Shown here piece after piece: positions 1 through 11,837 of a DNA stretch of 17,727 nucleotides. This DNA comes from Chloroflexota bacterium (GTDB lineage Bacteria > Chloroflexota > Anaerolineae > Caldilineales > Caldilineaceae). A program made the translations under genes and the position numbers. The notes beneath the pieces are model-generated. The model was not told the origin of the DNA and made no database searches. It was given only the letters and a program-made list of their open reading frames with translations. Within the stretch, counting starts at the first letter, position 1; every line of letters begins with the position of its first letter. Location: positions 5,150 through 22,876 of the forward strand of contig DMDA01000052.1 of assembly GCA_003451595.1 (NCBI GenBank). The letters run 5' to 3'.

Positions 1-756
1 TGATTGCCTCGACAACGCTTGATGCGCGGTCATGGCCGCGCCGATGATGCCTGCCTCATTGAGCAACTGCGCCGGTGCGATCTTGGCCTTGCGGCGTAGG
101 TACGGTGCAAATTTGTCGAACTTCTTGCTGACGCCGCCGCCGATGATGAAGACGTCGGGCGAGAAGAGCAGTTCCATCAGCGCCAGAAAGTGATCGACGC
201 GCTTGCCCCATTCCCCCCACTTCAGGTCTTCTTCTTTGCGCACCTTATCTGAGCAGTAATGCTCGGAATGAACTCCTTTCATCGGCATGGGCACGTGACC
301 GAATTCGGTGTTGGGCAGCAACTTGCCATCGTGGAAGATGGCGCTGCCGATGCCGGTGCCAAAGGTCAGCAAAATCACGACGCCTTGCTGATGTTCGCGC
401 CCGACGCCAAAGGTCATCTCGGCGACGCCGGCGGCATCGGCGTCGTTGAGCACGTAGACGGGCAAGCCGGTTGCCGCGCGGAAAATCTCCTGCGCTGGCG
501 CGCCGATCCACGCTTTATCGACATTGGCGGCGGAGAGGGTGACGCCGTGCTGGACAATAGCCGGGAACGTCACGCCGACCGGCCCGTTGTAGTCGAAGTG
601 ACGGGCGATCGCGGCGACGACTTCGGCAACGGCAGCCGGTGCGGAGGGTTGGGGCGTGGCGATGCGATGCCGTTCGCCGATCAGCGCGCCGGTTTCGGTG
701 TCCACCAGGCCGCCTTTGATCCCGCTGCCGCCGATGTCGATGCCCAGGACTTGCAT
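1..756 (-). CDS. ppgK: Polyphosphate glucokinase (ROK family), 3' end beyond window
   Basis: Phosphorylates glucose to glucose-6-phosphate in the cytoplasm, using polyphosphate (family members usually also accept ATP). The reading frame is open from the ATG at 756 to base 1 (252 codons), so only a few C-terminal residues should be missing, since the family is about 250-270 residues long. Visible motifs are the N-terminal phosphate loop GIDIGGSGIKGG (residues 5-16), the catalytic segment LNDADAAG with Asp105 as the expected base, the second phosphate loop LTFGTGIGS (about 130-138), PNTEFGH, and the C-terminal IIGGGVSKK and AGIIGAAM segments. The combination of TEFGH, NDADAAG and the KWGEWGKRV region fits polyphosphate glucokinases better than generic ROK sugar kinases. 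The start is set by a GGAGG ribosome site 5 nt upstream. A gap of 114 nt separates it from recD2, with its own promoter-like sequence. The identification is from motif recognition. Confidence 0.92.
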   Translation of the reverse strand, partial: MQVLGIDIGGSGIKGGLVDTETGALIGERHRIATPQPSAPAAVAEVVAAIARHFDYNGPVGVTFPAIVQHGVTLSAANVDKAWIGAPAQEIFRAATGLPVYVLNDADAAGVAEMTFGVGREHQQGVVILLTFGTGIGSAIFHDGKLLPNTEFGHVPMPMKGVHSEHYCSDKVRKEEDLKWGEWGKRVDHFLALMELLFSPDVFIIGGGVSKKFDKFAPYLRRKAKIAPAQLLNEAGIIGAAMTAHQALSRQS

Positions 757-761
757 GGTTG

Positions 762-766
762 CCTCC
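762..766 (-). promoter_or_regulatory. Ribosome binding site of ppgK
   Basis: Reading on the minus strand, GGAGG is followed by the 5-nt spacer CAACC and then ATG. This fixes the ppgK start at 756. Confidence 0.75.
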
Positions 767-801
767 AGGAAGTTTTAAAGCAAGAGGATGGTTTTCCAAG
801 T

Positions 802-830
802 AGTCTACACGGTTGCGCGCCTCCCGACAA
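802..830 (-). promoter_or_regulatory. Candidate sigma-70-type promoter for ppgK
   Basis: On the minus strand TTGTCG (825-830) and TAGACT (802-807) are separated by 17 nt; each matches its consensus at four of six positions. It lies in the 114-nt gap between recD2 and ppgK and would give a leader of about 40 nt holding the GGAGG site. Nothing else is recognised in this gap and I see no clear terminator after recD2. A match of this quality can occur by chance. Confidence 0.35.
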
Positions 831-870
831 GTGTTGGCAAGCGTTTGCATCGCCGCCGCGGTGACCTGTG

Positions 871-3342
<2,472 letters not shown>

Positions 3343-3346
3343 AACC

Positions 3347-5488
3347 TCAACGAACTTCCACCCGATATCGATATCCTGCTGCCTCCGTCGTGACCGGCGT
3401 TAGGCCGCTGACGGCGATCACGGCGCTGCGCCGACCGCCCAGATCAGGAAGCTCAACCTGGGCGCGGCCATCCGCCGCAACTGGCACGCGGCGCACGTCA
3501 GTAAGTCGGTCGCCGTCGAATTCCAGCACTTGCAGCAGCCAACGCTGCGGAAGATAGTTGTCGGTGATCAGCCAGCCCTCACTTTGCCAGCCGGCGGCGT
3601 CGCCTGCAAAATCCTCGGTGTACCCCAGCGCCGGGATCGCCACGCTATCGATGAACCAGCCTTCAGTGTTCACGGCGTCGTCCGTGACATAGCTGAATTG
3701 CAGCCAGAGCGGGCCGCCGGCAAAGGCGCTCAAGTCATAGACTTCCTGCACCCATGTGGGCGCATCGTCGTTGCCGCTGACGCCAGTGTAACCGGGGCCA
3801 AGCGCATTGCCGGTTGGATTGTCCATGCGCGTGCGCTGGCCGGGCAGGATCGTCCACTCCTCACCATCAGCGCTGGCCAGCACGTAACCGTAGTCGTAGG
3901 TCTCTTCGATGTTCCACCAGCTCGTCACTGTCAGCGTGACGGGCGCGCCGGTGGACAGCGTGCTCAGGTCAAATCGGCGCGTCAGCCGAGGATTGGCGTC
4001 GTCACCGCGATTGCTCCACGCCATGCGCCCACCATCGGGTGCTGTGATCGGCGCCAGGCGTGCGGCAGTGTCACCAGCGAACTGAAACACGAAATCGCCC
4101 TCACCTTTCAGCACCAGATAGTCTGCACCGTAATTGGCGACCGTCGCCAGCGTTTCGTCGCCTGGCAGCGTTGTGTGCGTCGCCGCCGCATGTGCGTCCG
4201 GCAGGTCGAGCGCGCGGTAGCCGTAGCGCCCGTCCCTATCGAGCGCATCCGGATCATCGACCCAGTTGGCGACCACCCAGTCGGCGAATAGATCGTCGAA
4301 AGTGAGGTTGTCGCTTACGGTTGCCAGCACAGCATTGACGCCATTGATGCCGTTGCGCGGCTCCGCCACCAATCGGCTCAGGAAGCGATCGCCAAAACGC
4401 TGCGCCAGATAGGCGATGAAAAGGTAGGATGCACCGTAATGCGGCGCGTTGGCGTCTGGGTTGGCGCTCCACGTGGTGAGCGTCAGGTCGGGGTCTGCAA
4501 GAAACGCCGAGGCAAAGCCTATGTCGGCGGTGTAGTGCGCTACTTCCTGTGCATACTCGCTCAACCCCTCGTTGAGCCACAGGTCCTCGCCGCGATCCTG
4601 GTTCCAGTGGATCATGTGCTGAAATTCGTGCGCCAGGACGGTTTCGTAGGTGGTGGCGTTGCGCAGGCTGTTGAGCCAGTTCAGGTTGATGAAGAAGATT
4701 TCCTTCTCGTTGGAATAGGGATTGACCGCCTTCGTATATTTGTCGGCGCTGTAGAAGTAACCGGCGACGCCCGCCCCCATCTGCACCGTGTGTAAGACGT
4801 GCAGACGCGGGTCGCCGTCGATGCCAGGATTTGACTCGCTGCCAAAGGTGCTCACCAATGCCGGATACGCCACGCGACTGAAACGGTCTATCGCTCGCAC
4901 AATACGTCCGCGATCAAAAGTTTGGCCCACCTCCACCCACACGTTGGCGACGTCGGTTTGGTGGATCAACTCGGCTTCGATCTCGATGTTGCGTTTGGCG
5001 TCGGAGTTGTGCACCCAGAAGGTGGCATGGTCGCCGACGGTGTATGTCTTGGGTTCAGCCAGCAATGGCGCTTCGTCGATTTGCGGGTTCAGTTGTGCAG
5101 TCAGCCGCACCGGGTCGCGCCCCGGCAGTTCGACCATGCGCAGCTGCGCGGCCGTGTCGAGGCTGGCCAGGGTTTCGCCAGGAATCGGCGTTGGCTCGCT
5201 GGTGGGAAGAGGGGATGGAGCGATGATGGGCGTACGGGAGGGCGTGATGGGCGGTGATGCGGGGCCAGGCGTCGGCAGGGCGCAGGCGGACAGCGTCAGC
5301 GCGACAAGCAACAGCATGAAGAGGCGGGCGCGCACCTGCCACAAGCGCATCTCTTCTGCCGCTGGCGAGTAGATGATCTGCGGTTCCGCCCCACGCAGGC
5401 GCGTTCGTCGCAGCCGCAACCACAATCGCCGCAGCCATGACCGGCTGATGGCCGCACGTGCACTCGTCGTATCAATGTGGCCTTCCAT
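3347..5488 (-). CDS. Putative secreted zinc metallopeptidase (immune inhibitor A-like, gluzincin type), probable lipoprotein
   Basis: Predicted exported protease, 713 residues from the ATG at 5488. The zinc site is LAHEFQHMIHW (HEFQH at residues 287-291) followed by LWLNEGLSEYA, whose Glu at about 307 would be the third ligand. This pattern is seen in M6/M30-like secreted peptidases. The C-terminal third (about 500-713) looks like beta-sandwich modules with DYGYVLASADGEEW and GWFIDSV segments, as in immune inhibitor A. A hydrophobic stretch ends in a lipobox (LSAC, Cys69), followed by a Pro/Thr/Ser-rich linker. The start is uncertain. ATG 5488 has GGAGGG 3 nt upstream but puts 46 Arg-rich residues before the signal sequence; ATG 5350 gives a textbook lipoprotein signal (MRLWQVRARLFMLLL) but only a weak ribosome site. 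An ATG at 5647 is rejected because it would overlap the upstream gene. The exact peptidase family is unsure. Confidence 0.8.
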   Translation of the reverse strand: MEGHIDTTSARAAISRSWLRRLWLRLRRTRLRGAEPQIIYSPAAEEMRLWQVRARLFMLLLVALTLSACALPTPGPASPPITPSRTPIIAPSPLPTSEPTPIPGETLASLDTAAQLRMVELPGRDPVRLTAQLNPQIDEAPLLAEPKTYTVGDHATFWVHNSDAKRNIEIEAELIHQTDVANVWVEVGQTFDRGRIVRAIDRFSRVAYPALVSTFGSESNPGIDGDPRLHVLHTVQMGAGVAGYFYSADKYTKAVNPYSNEKEIFFINLNWLNSLRNATTYETVLAHEFQHMIHWNQDRGEDLWLNEGLSEYAQEVAHYTADIGFASAFLADPDLTLTTWSANPDANAPHYGASYLFIAYLAQRFGDRFLSRLVAEPRNGINGVNAVLATVSDNLTFDDLFADWVVANWVDDPDALDRDGRYGYRALDLPDAHAAATHTTLPGDETLATVANYGADYLVLKGEGDFVFQFAGDTAARLAPITAPDGGRMAWSNRGDDANPRLTRRFDLSTLSTGAPVTLTVTSWWNIEETYDYGYVLASADGEEWTILPGQRTRMDNPTGNALGPGYTGVSGNDDAPTWVQEVYDLSAFAGGPLWLQFSYVTDDAVNTEGWFIDSVAIPALGYTEDFAGDAAGWQSEGWLITDNYLPQRWLLQVLEFDGDRLTDVRRVPVAADGRAQVELPDLGGRRSAVIAVSGLTPVTTEAAGYRYRVEVR

Positions 5489-5491
5489 CGT

Positions 5492-5497
5492 CCCTCC
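5492..5497 (-). promoter_or_regulatory. Ribosome binding site supporting the 5488 start of the metallopeptidase
   Basis: GGAGGG on the minus strand ends 3 nt before ATG 5488. It is the best ribosome site among the candidate starts (5647, 5488, 5350), although the spacing is tight. Confidence 0.5.
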
Positions 5498-5579
5498 GTC
5501 GCACCGTTGCCAGAGTTGACTTGCCTTCCTCCTGTCCTGGCGTGGTGATTCTACATCAACTTTGTCTCTTGCTCGCCTC

Positions 5580-9347
<3,768 letters not shown>

Positions 9348-9353
9348 GGGGGC

Positions 9354-9362
9354 AGTGTACCA
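9354..9362 (-). promoter_or_regulatory. Extended -10 promoter element of the GT39-like gene, leaderless start
   Basis: On the minus strand the sequence TGG followed by TACACT matches an extended -10 (TGnTATAAT with four of six core matches). Only 6 nt separate it from ATG 9347, so transcription would begin at or next to the A of the start codon. No ribosome site precedes this ATG. No convincing -35 is seen. The rest of the 113-nt gap (9348-9460) shows nothing I recognise. Confidence 0.45.
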
Positions 9363-9460
9363 CAGATGCACGCCGCGCCAGGCGTTTGTGGCGTGCTAGT
9401 CATCAAACGAATTCTGCAAACGGGCTTTCAGTCGTGCCGCCGGGGTTGCGGGCATCATGG

Positions 9461-9850
9461 TCAGAAAGTGAGCTGACCGGCGGAAAACAGGCTTAGGAGC
9501 GCATTGATCAACCAACCAGCCGCGCCGATTGCCAGCGCAGCAATGAGCGCGCCCACCGGTCCTTGCACCATCATGCCTGGCACAATGCGACTGCTGAGAA
9601 AGAGCACCAACGCTGCAATCAGCAAGTGAATGATCCCACCCATGATGCCGCCGTCGATGGTCAGCCCCAGTGTGGTGAGCAGCCAGGTGATCGCGCCACT
9701 GAGGATGGCGATGACGAAGGCGGCCAACAGCGCCGGTGGGAAGCCGCTAACCACCAGCCCCAGCCCCAAACGCCCGACGATCCAGATGATCACACCGGAG
9801 ACCAGCCCTGCCAGCACAATCCCAATTAGTACGCCGATAATTAGCTCCAT
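9461..9850 (-). CDS. Small 4-TM membrane protein, phage holin superfamily IV-like
   Basis: A 129-residue, very hydrophobic protein with about four membrane helices (roughly 2-27, 34-56, 64-84 and 93-120). The C-terminal segment SSRIVPGMMVQGPVGALIAALAIGAAGWLI, given here only as a motif description around residues 84-113, fits the R-[IL]-[VL]-P-G-x-x-V-x-G pattern of the family known as mycobacterial four-helix phage holin. Family members are widespread in bacterial chromosomes away from prophages and most have no known role. There are no phage genes nearby, so I do not infer lysis. Start ATG 9850 has AGGGGA 6 nt upstream; an upstream in-frame start at 9946 would overlap the permease gene and is not needed. 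An 11-bp tandem repeat lies in the leader. Confidence 0.75.
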   Translation of the reverse strand: MELIIGVLIGIVLAGLVSGVIIWIVGRLGLGLVVSGFPPALLAAFVIAILSGAITWLLTTLGLTIDGGIMGGIIHLLIAALVLFLSSRIVPGMMVQGPVGALIAALAIGAAGWLINALLSLFSAGQLTF

Positions 9851-9856
9851 GACCAT

Positions 9857-9862
9857 TCCCCT
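9857..9862 (-). promoter_or_regulatory. Ribosome binding site of the holin-like gene
   Basis: AGGGGA on the minus strand with a 6-nt spacer to ATG 9850. It decides for 9850 over the neighbouring in-frame ATG at 9856, which it would abut. Confidence 0.6.
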
Positions 9863-9882
9863 GGGTGAACTCTGGGTGAACT
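9861..9882. repeat. Perfect 11-bp tandem direct repeat in the leader of the holin-like gene
   Basis: CTGGGTGAACT occurs twice head to tail (9861-9871 and 9872-9882). It lies between a -10-like TACAAT (minus strand, 9903-9908) and the ATG at 9850, touching the ribosome site. One helical turn of spacing would suit an operator, but a chance duplication is equally possible. Confidence 0.6.
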
Positions 9883-9902
9883 GCAGTTGATTGCCACCGC
9901 GT

Positions 9903-9908
9903 ATTGTA
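9903..9908 (-). promoter_or_regulatory. Possible -10 box for the holin-like gene
   Basis: TACAAT on the minus strand (five of six matches) sits immediately after the permease stop codon and about 52 nt before ATG 9850. No good -35 is seen at 16-18 nt. The gene may instead be read through from the ABC genes. Confidence 0.3.
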
Positions 9909-10775
9909 CTATGCCAGATCGCGCCGACCGAAAACCCAGATCGCACCTGCCACGCCGCCCACCAGCCAGCCCAGCATCACACCGACGCCCACAGGATCGA
10001 GGCGTCCGCTGGCGACGATTTCCTGGGGAAAGTAGTAGTGCCAGGGGTTGAGCCAGCCCACCGGCGAATTGGCGATGGCAGGGATCACGTCAAGCACAAA
10101 GGAGATGAGCGTCCAGGCGATGGCAAGCCCGCCGGCAGGTGAGGTGCGGCTGAAGCCACTGGCGATCAGCAGCGCGCCGCCGCCCAGGGCGCCAAAGAGC
10201 AGCCAAGCCATCAGCGCCACCCGCAGGTAATTGCCGAGTGGCAGCGCATAGGGCAACGCCTGTACGCCGACCGCCAACCCGATCCAGCCCGCCAGGGCGA
10301 TCACACCGGCGCCGGCAGTCATCTCCAGCGCCTTGCCCAACACGAAGCTCCAGCGACGCAGGGGCCGGCTTAGCACCAGATAGATGGCGCCGCGCTCGAT
10401 CTCCCCGGTGAGCGCATCCGTGGCGCGGGCAACGACAAAGGCTGCCCCTAGCCCAATGAACAGCGGATGTATCCAGGTGAAGGCGAGATAGTCCTGCACG
10501 CCAAAACCGGCCTGCAAGTTGGGCGCCAGTTTGAGCAGCGTGCGCAAACCATCCGGGAAGGTGCGCACTACACTGGTCACCGCCTCCATGCCGCCGATGG
10601 CGGGAAAGCTGACCGCCACCAGCCAATGAAAGGCCGCTACAGCCAGCGCAAACCATAACAGCGACCAGCGCTTGCGGCGCAGCGTGCTTAGCCAGATCAG
10701 AGCGACGTTGCTCAGGTCGCTGCGCAGCTCATGCACCGGGTGAACGCTCCGCTCCATAGTAACGTAGGAAGACAT
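9909..10775 (-). CDS. ABC-2 type transporter permease
   Basis: Membrane subunit of the export-type ABC transporter whose ATPase is encoded just upstream; substrate unknown. Its 288 residues contain about six hydrophobic helices (starting near WSLLWFALAVAAF) and a cytoplasmic segment GEIERGAIYLVLSRPLRRWSF that matches the coupling region of ABC-2 permeases (acidic residue, then GT/GA, then SRP). It ends in FGRRDLA, a common C-terminus of such permeases. The ATG at 10775 overlaps the ATPase gene by 47 nt with AGAGG directly abutting; other candidate starts are ATG 10757 and GTG 10736, the latter overlapping the ATPase stop. The true N-terminus is therefore uncertain by up to 13 residues. The overlap indicates co-translation with the ATPase. 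Confidence 0.85.
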   Translation of the reverse strand: MSSYVTMERSVHPVHELRSDLSNVALIWLSTLRRKRWSLLWFALAVAAFHWLVAVSFPAIGGMEAVTSVVRTFPDGLRTLLKLAPNLQAGFGVQDYLAFTWIHPLFIGLGAAFVVARATDALTGEIERGAIYLVLSRPLRRWSFVLGKALEMTAGAGVIALAGWIGLAVGVQALPYALPLGNYLRVALMAWLLFGALGGGALLIASGFSRTSPAGGLAIAWTLISFVLDVIPAIANSPVGWLNPWHYYFPQEIVASGRLDPVGVGVMLGWLVGGVAGAIWVFGRRDLA

Positions 10776-11667
10776 CCTCTAGGGAAGGTGGTTCGATGGC
10801 GACATCCGCCACCGGCAGCGTTGCCAGCAGATGCAGGGTGGCGGGCAAGTCTCCAGCGAGGAAGCGCCACTGCCCATCACCGCCGGTCACGTGGGTGATG
10901 CCCGGCAATGTCGCCAGCCGCTGCTCGATGCCTGTGTCACCGTCGGTCAGCCGCACCGTCACCCGTCGTTGCATGTGTGCGCGCAGGTCGTCGATGCGCG
11001 CCACTGTCGCCAGTCGTCCATCCCGGATCAGCGCCACGCGGTCGCATAGCGCTTCCACCTCACTCAGCACGTGCGAAGAGAAGAAGATGGTGGCCCCGCG
11101 TGCGTGCGCGGCGCGCAACAAGTCAAAGAGCGCCCGCTTTGCCAGTGGATCTAGCCCCTCGGTCGGCTCGTCGAGGATAAGCAGATCGGGACGATGTTGT
11201 AGCCCCTGCACGATGTTGATCTTCTGGCGCGTGCCGCGCGAGAGGCGCCCTAGCGGGCGGCGCAGGTCTTGATCACGTACGGCGAGTGTGTCGAGAAGGT
11301 GCGCCCGGTCGATAGGCGGTTGTTGTTGGAGCCGCGCCAGTTCGTCGAGCAACCATAACCCGGTGGCGGCGGCATCCAACCCGGCGACATCGGGCACGAA
11401 GCCCAGTCGCCGCCGCGCGGCCAATGCTGCCCTTGGGTCGGCCATCGCGTGACCGAGCAGATGCACTGTCCCCTGCGTGGGGCGCAGAAAACCGAGCAGC
11501 AGACGAATCGTCGTTGTCTTGCCTGCGCCGTTTGGACCGAGGAAGCCAAGCACTTCGCCGACAGGCGCCGCCAGGTTTAGCTCGGCCACGGCAACATCGC
11601 GACCGTAGCGTTTGGTAACGTTGACCAGACTGATGGCGGGTGGTGCGTCCGGCGGATAGAGCGGCAT
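10729..11667 (-). CDS. ABC transporter ATP-binding protein (ABC-2 exporter partner)
   Basis: Cytoplasmic ATPase of 312 residues driving the adjacent ABC-2 permease. Motifs are Walker A GPNGAGKT (44-51), a signature reading LSRGTRQK (about 142-149) instead of LSGGQ, Walker B LLILDEP (about 162-168) with downstream TEGLDP, and the H-loop FFSSHVLSEVE. The C-terminal ~90 residues (after the SSHVLSEVE segment) form the extension common in drug, antibiotic and polyether exporters of the DrrA/CcmA-like type (LxDVFLRYYG near the end). A GTG at 11691 would give 8 more residues, but a perfect TATAAT lies between it and ATG 11667, so I chose 11667. Genes for ATPase, permease and holin-like protein are likely one transcription unit. 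Substrate cannot be told from sequence. Confidence 0.93.
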   Translation of the reverse strand: MPLYPPDAPPAISLVNVTKRYGRDVAVAELNLAAPVGEVLGFLGPNGAGKTTTIRLLLGFLRPTQGTVHLLGHAMADPRAALAARRRLGFVPDVAGLDAAATGLWLLDELARLQQQPPIDRAHLLDTLAVRDQDLRRPLGRLSRGTRQKINIVQGLQHRPDLLILDEPTEGLDPLAKRALFDLLRAAHARGATIFFSSHVLSEVEALCDRVALIRDGRLATVARIDDLRAHMQRRVTVRLTDGDTGIEQRLATLPGITHVTGGDGQWRFLAGDLPATLHLLATLPVADVAIEPPSLEDVFLRYYGAERSPGA

Positions 11668-11673
11668 GGCTGG

Positions 11674-11679
11674 ATTATA
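11674..11679 (-). promoter_or_regulatory. -10 box (TATAAT) of the ABC transporter operon, leaderless start
   Basis: A perfect TATAAT on the minus strand ends 6 nt before ATG 11667, so the transcript would start at about the ATG and lack a ribosome site. A weak -35 candidate, TTACGC, lies 18 nt upstream. The element sits in the divergent 170-nt region shared with mutS2. Confidence 0.55.
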
Positions 11680-11743
11680 GCGACGGCGCACACAATTGCG
11701 TAATTCCTGCCGTGATTCGGTGCAGGCATTTGTTGCAGCTTTG

Positions 11744-11771
11744 TTGCCAGATCGGTGGACTATGATATGAT
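11744..11771 (+). promoter_or_regulatory. Candidate promoter of mutS2
   Basis: TTGCCA (11744-11749) and TATGAT (11766-11771) are 16 nt apart; the -10 matches five of six positions. A second TATGAT overlaps it at 11761-11766. The inferred start of transcription near 11778 would place an inverted repeat (ACGTC 11779-11783, GACGT 11791-11795) at the very 5' end of the mRNA. The leader would be about 60 nt long to ATG 11838. Confidence 0.5.
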
Positions 11772-11837
11772 AGCCGTTACGTCTGCAGCGGACGTCTTGA
11801 ACGAGCTGTGTCTTGAGGGATGGGGCAAACGGCTTTT

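Noticed and set aside
259..864. 201-residue plus-strand open frame
   Set aside because: It is antisense to the clear ppgK frame and its protein resembles no family; it is a codon-bias shadow in GC-rich DNA.
757..870. Rho-independent terminator after recD2
   Set aside because: No GC stem followed by a T-run on the minus strand could be found.
9461..9850. Prophage remnant signalled by a holin-like gene
   Set aside because: No endolysin, integrase, capsid or tail genes nearby; this holin superfamily is common as a chromosomal membrane protein.
11820..11837. mutS2 start at ATG 11820
   Set aside because: The family N-terminus aligns to 11838 and the GAGGG abuts 11820 with no spacer; kept only as an alternative.
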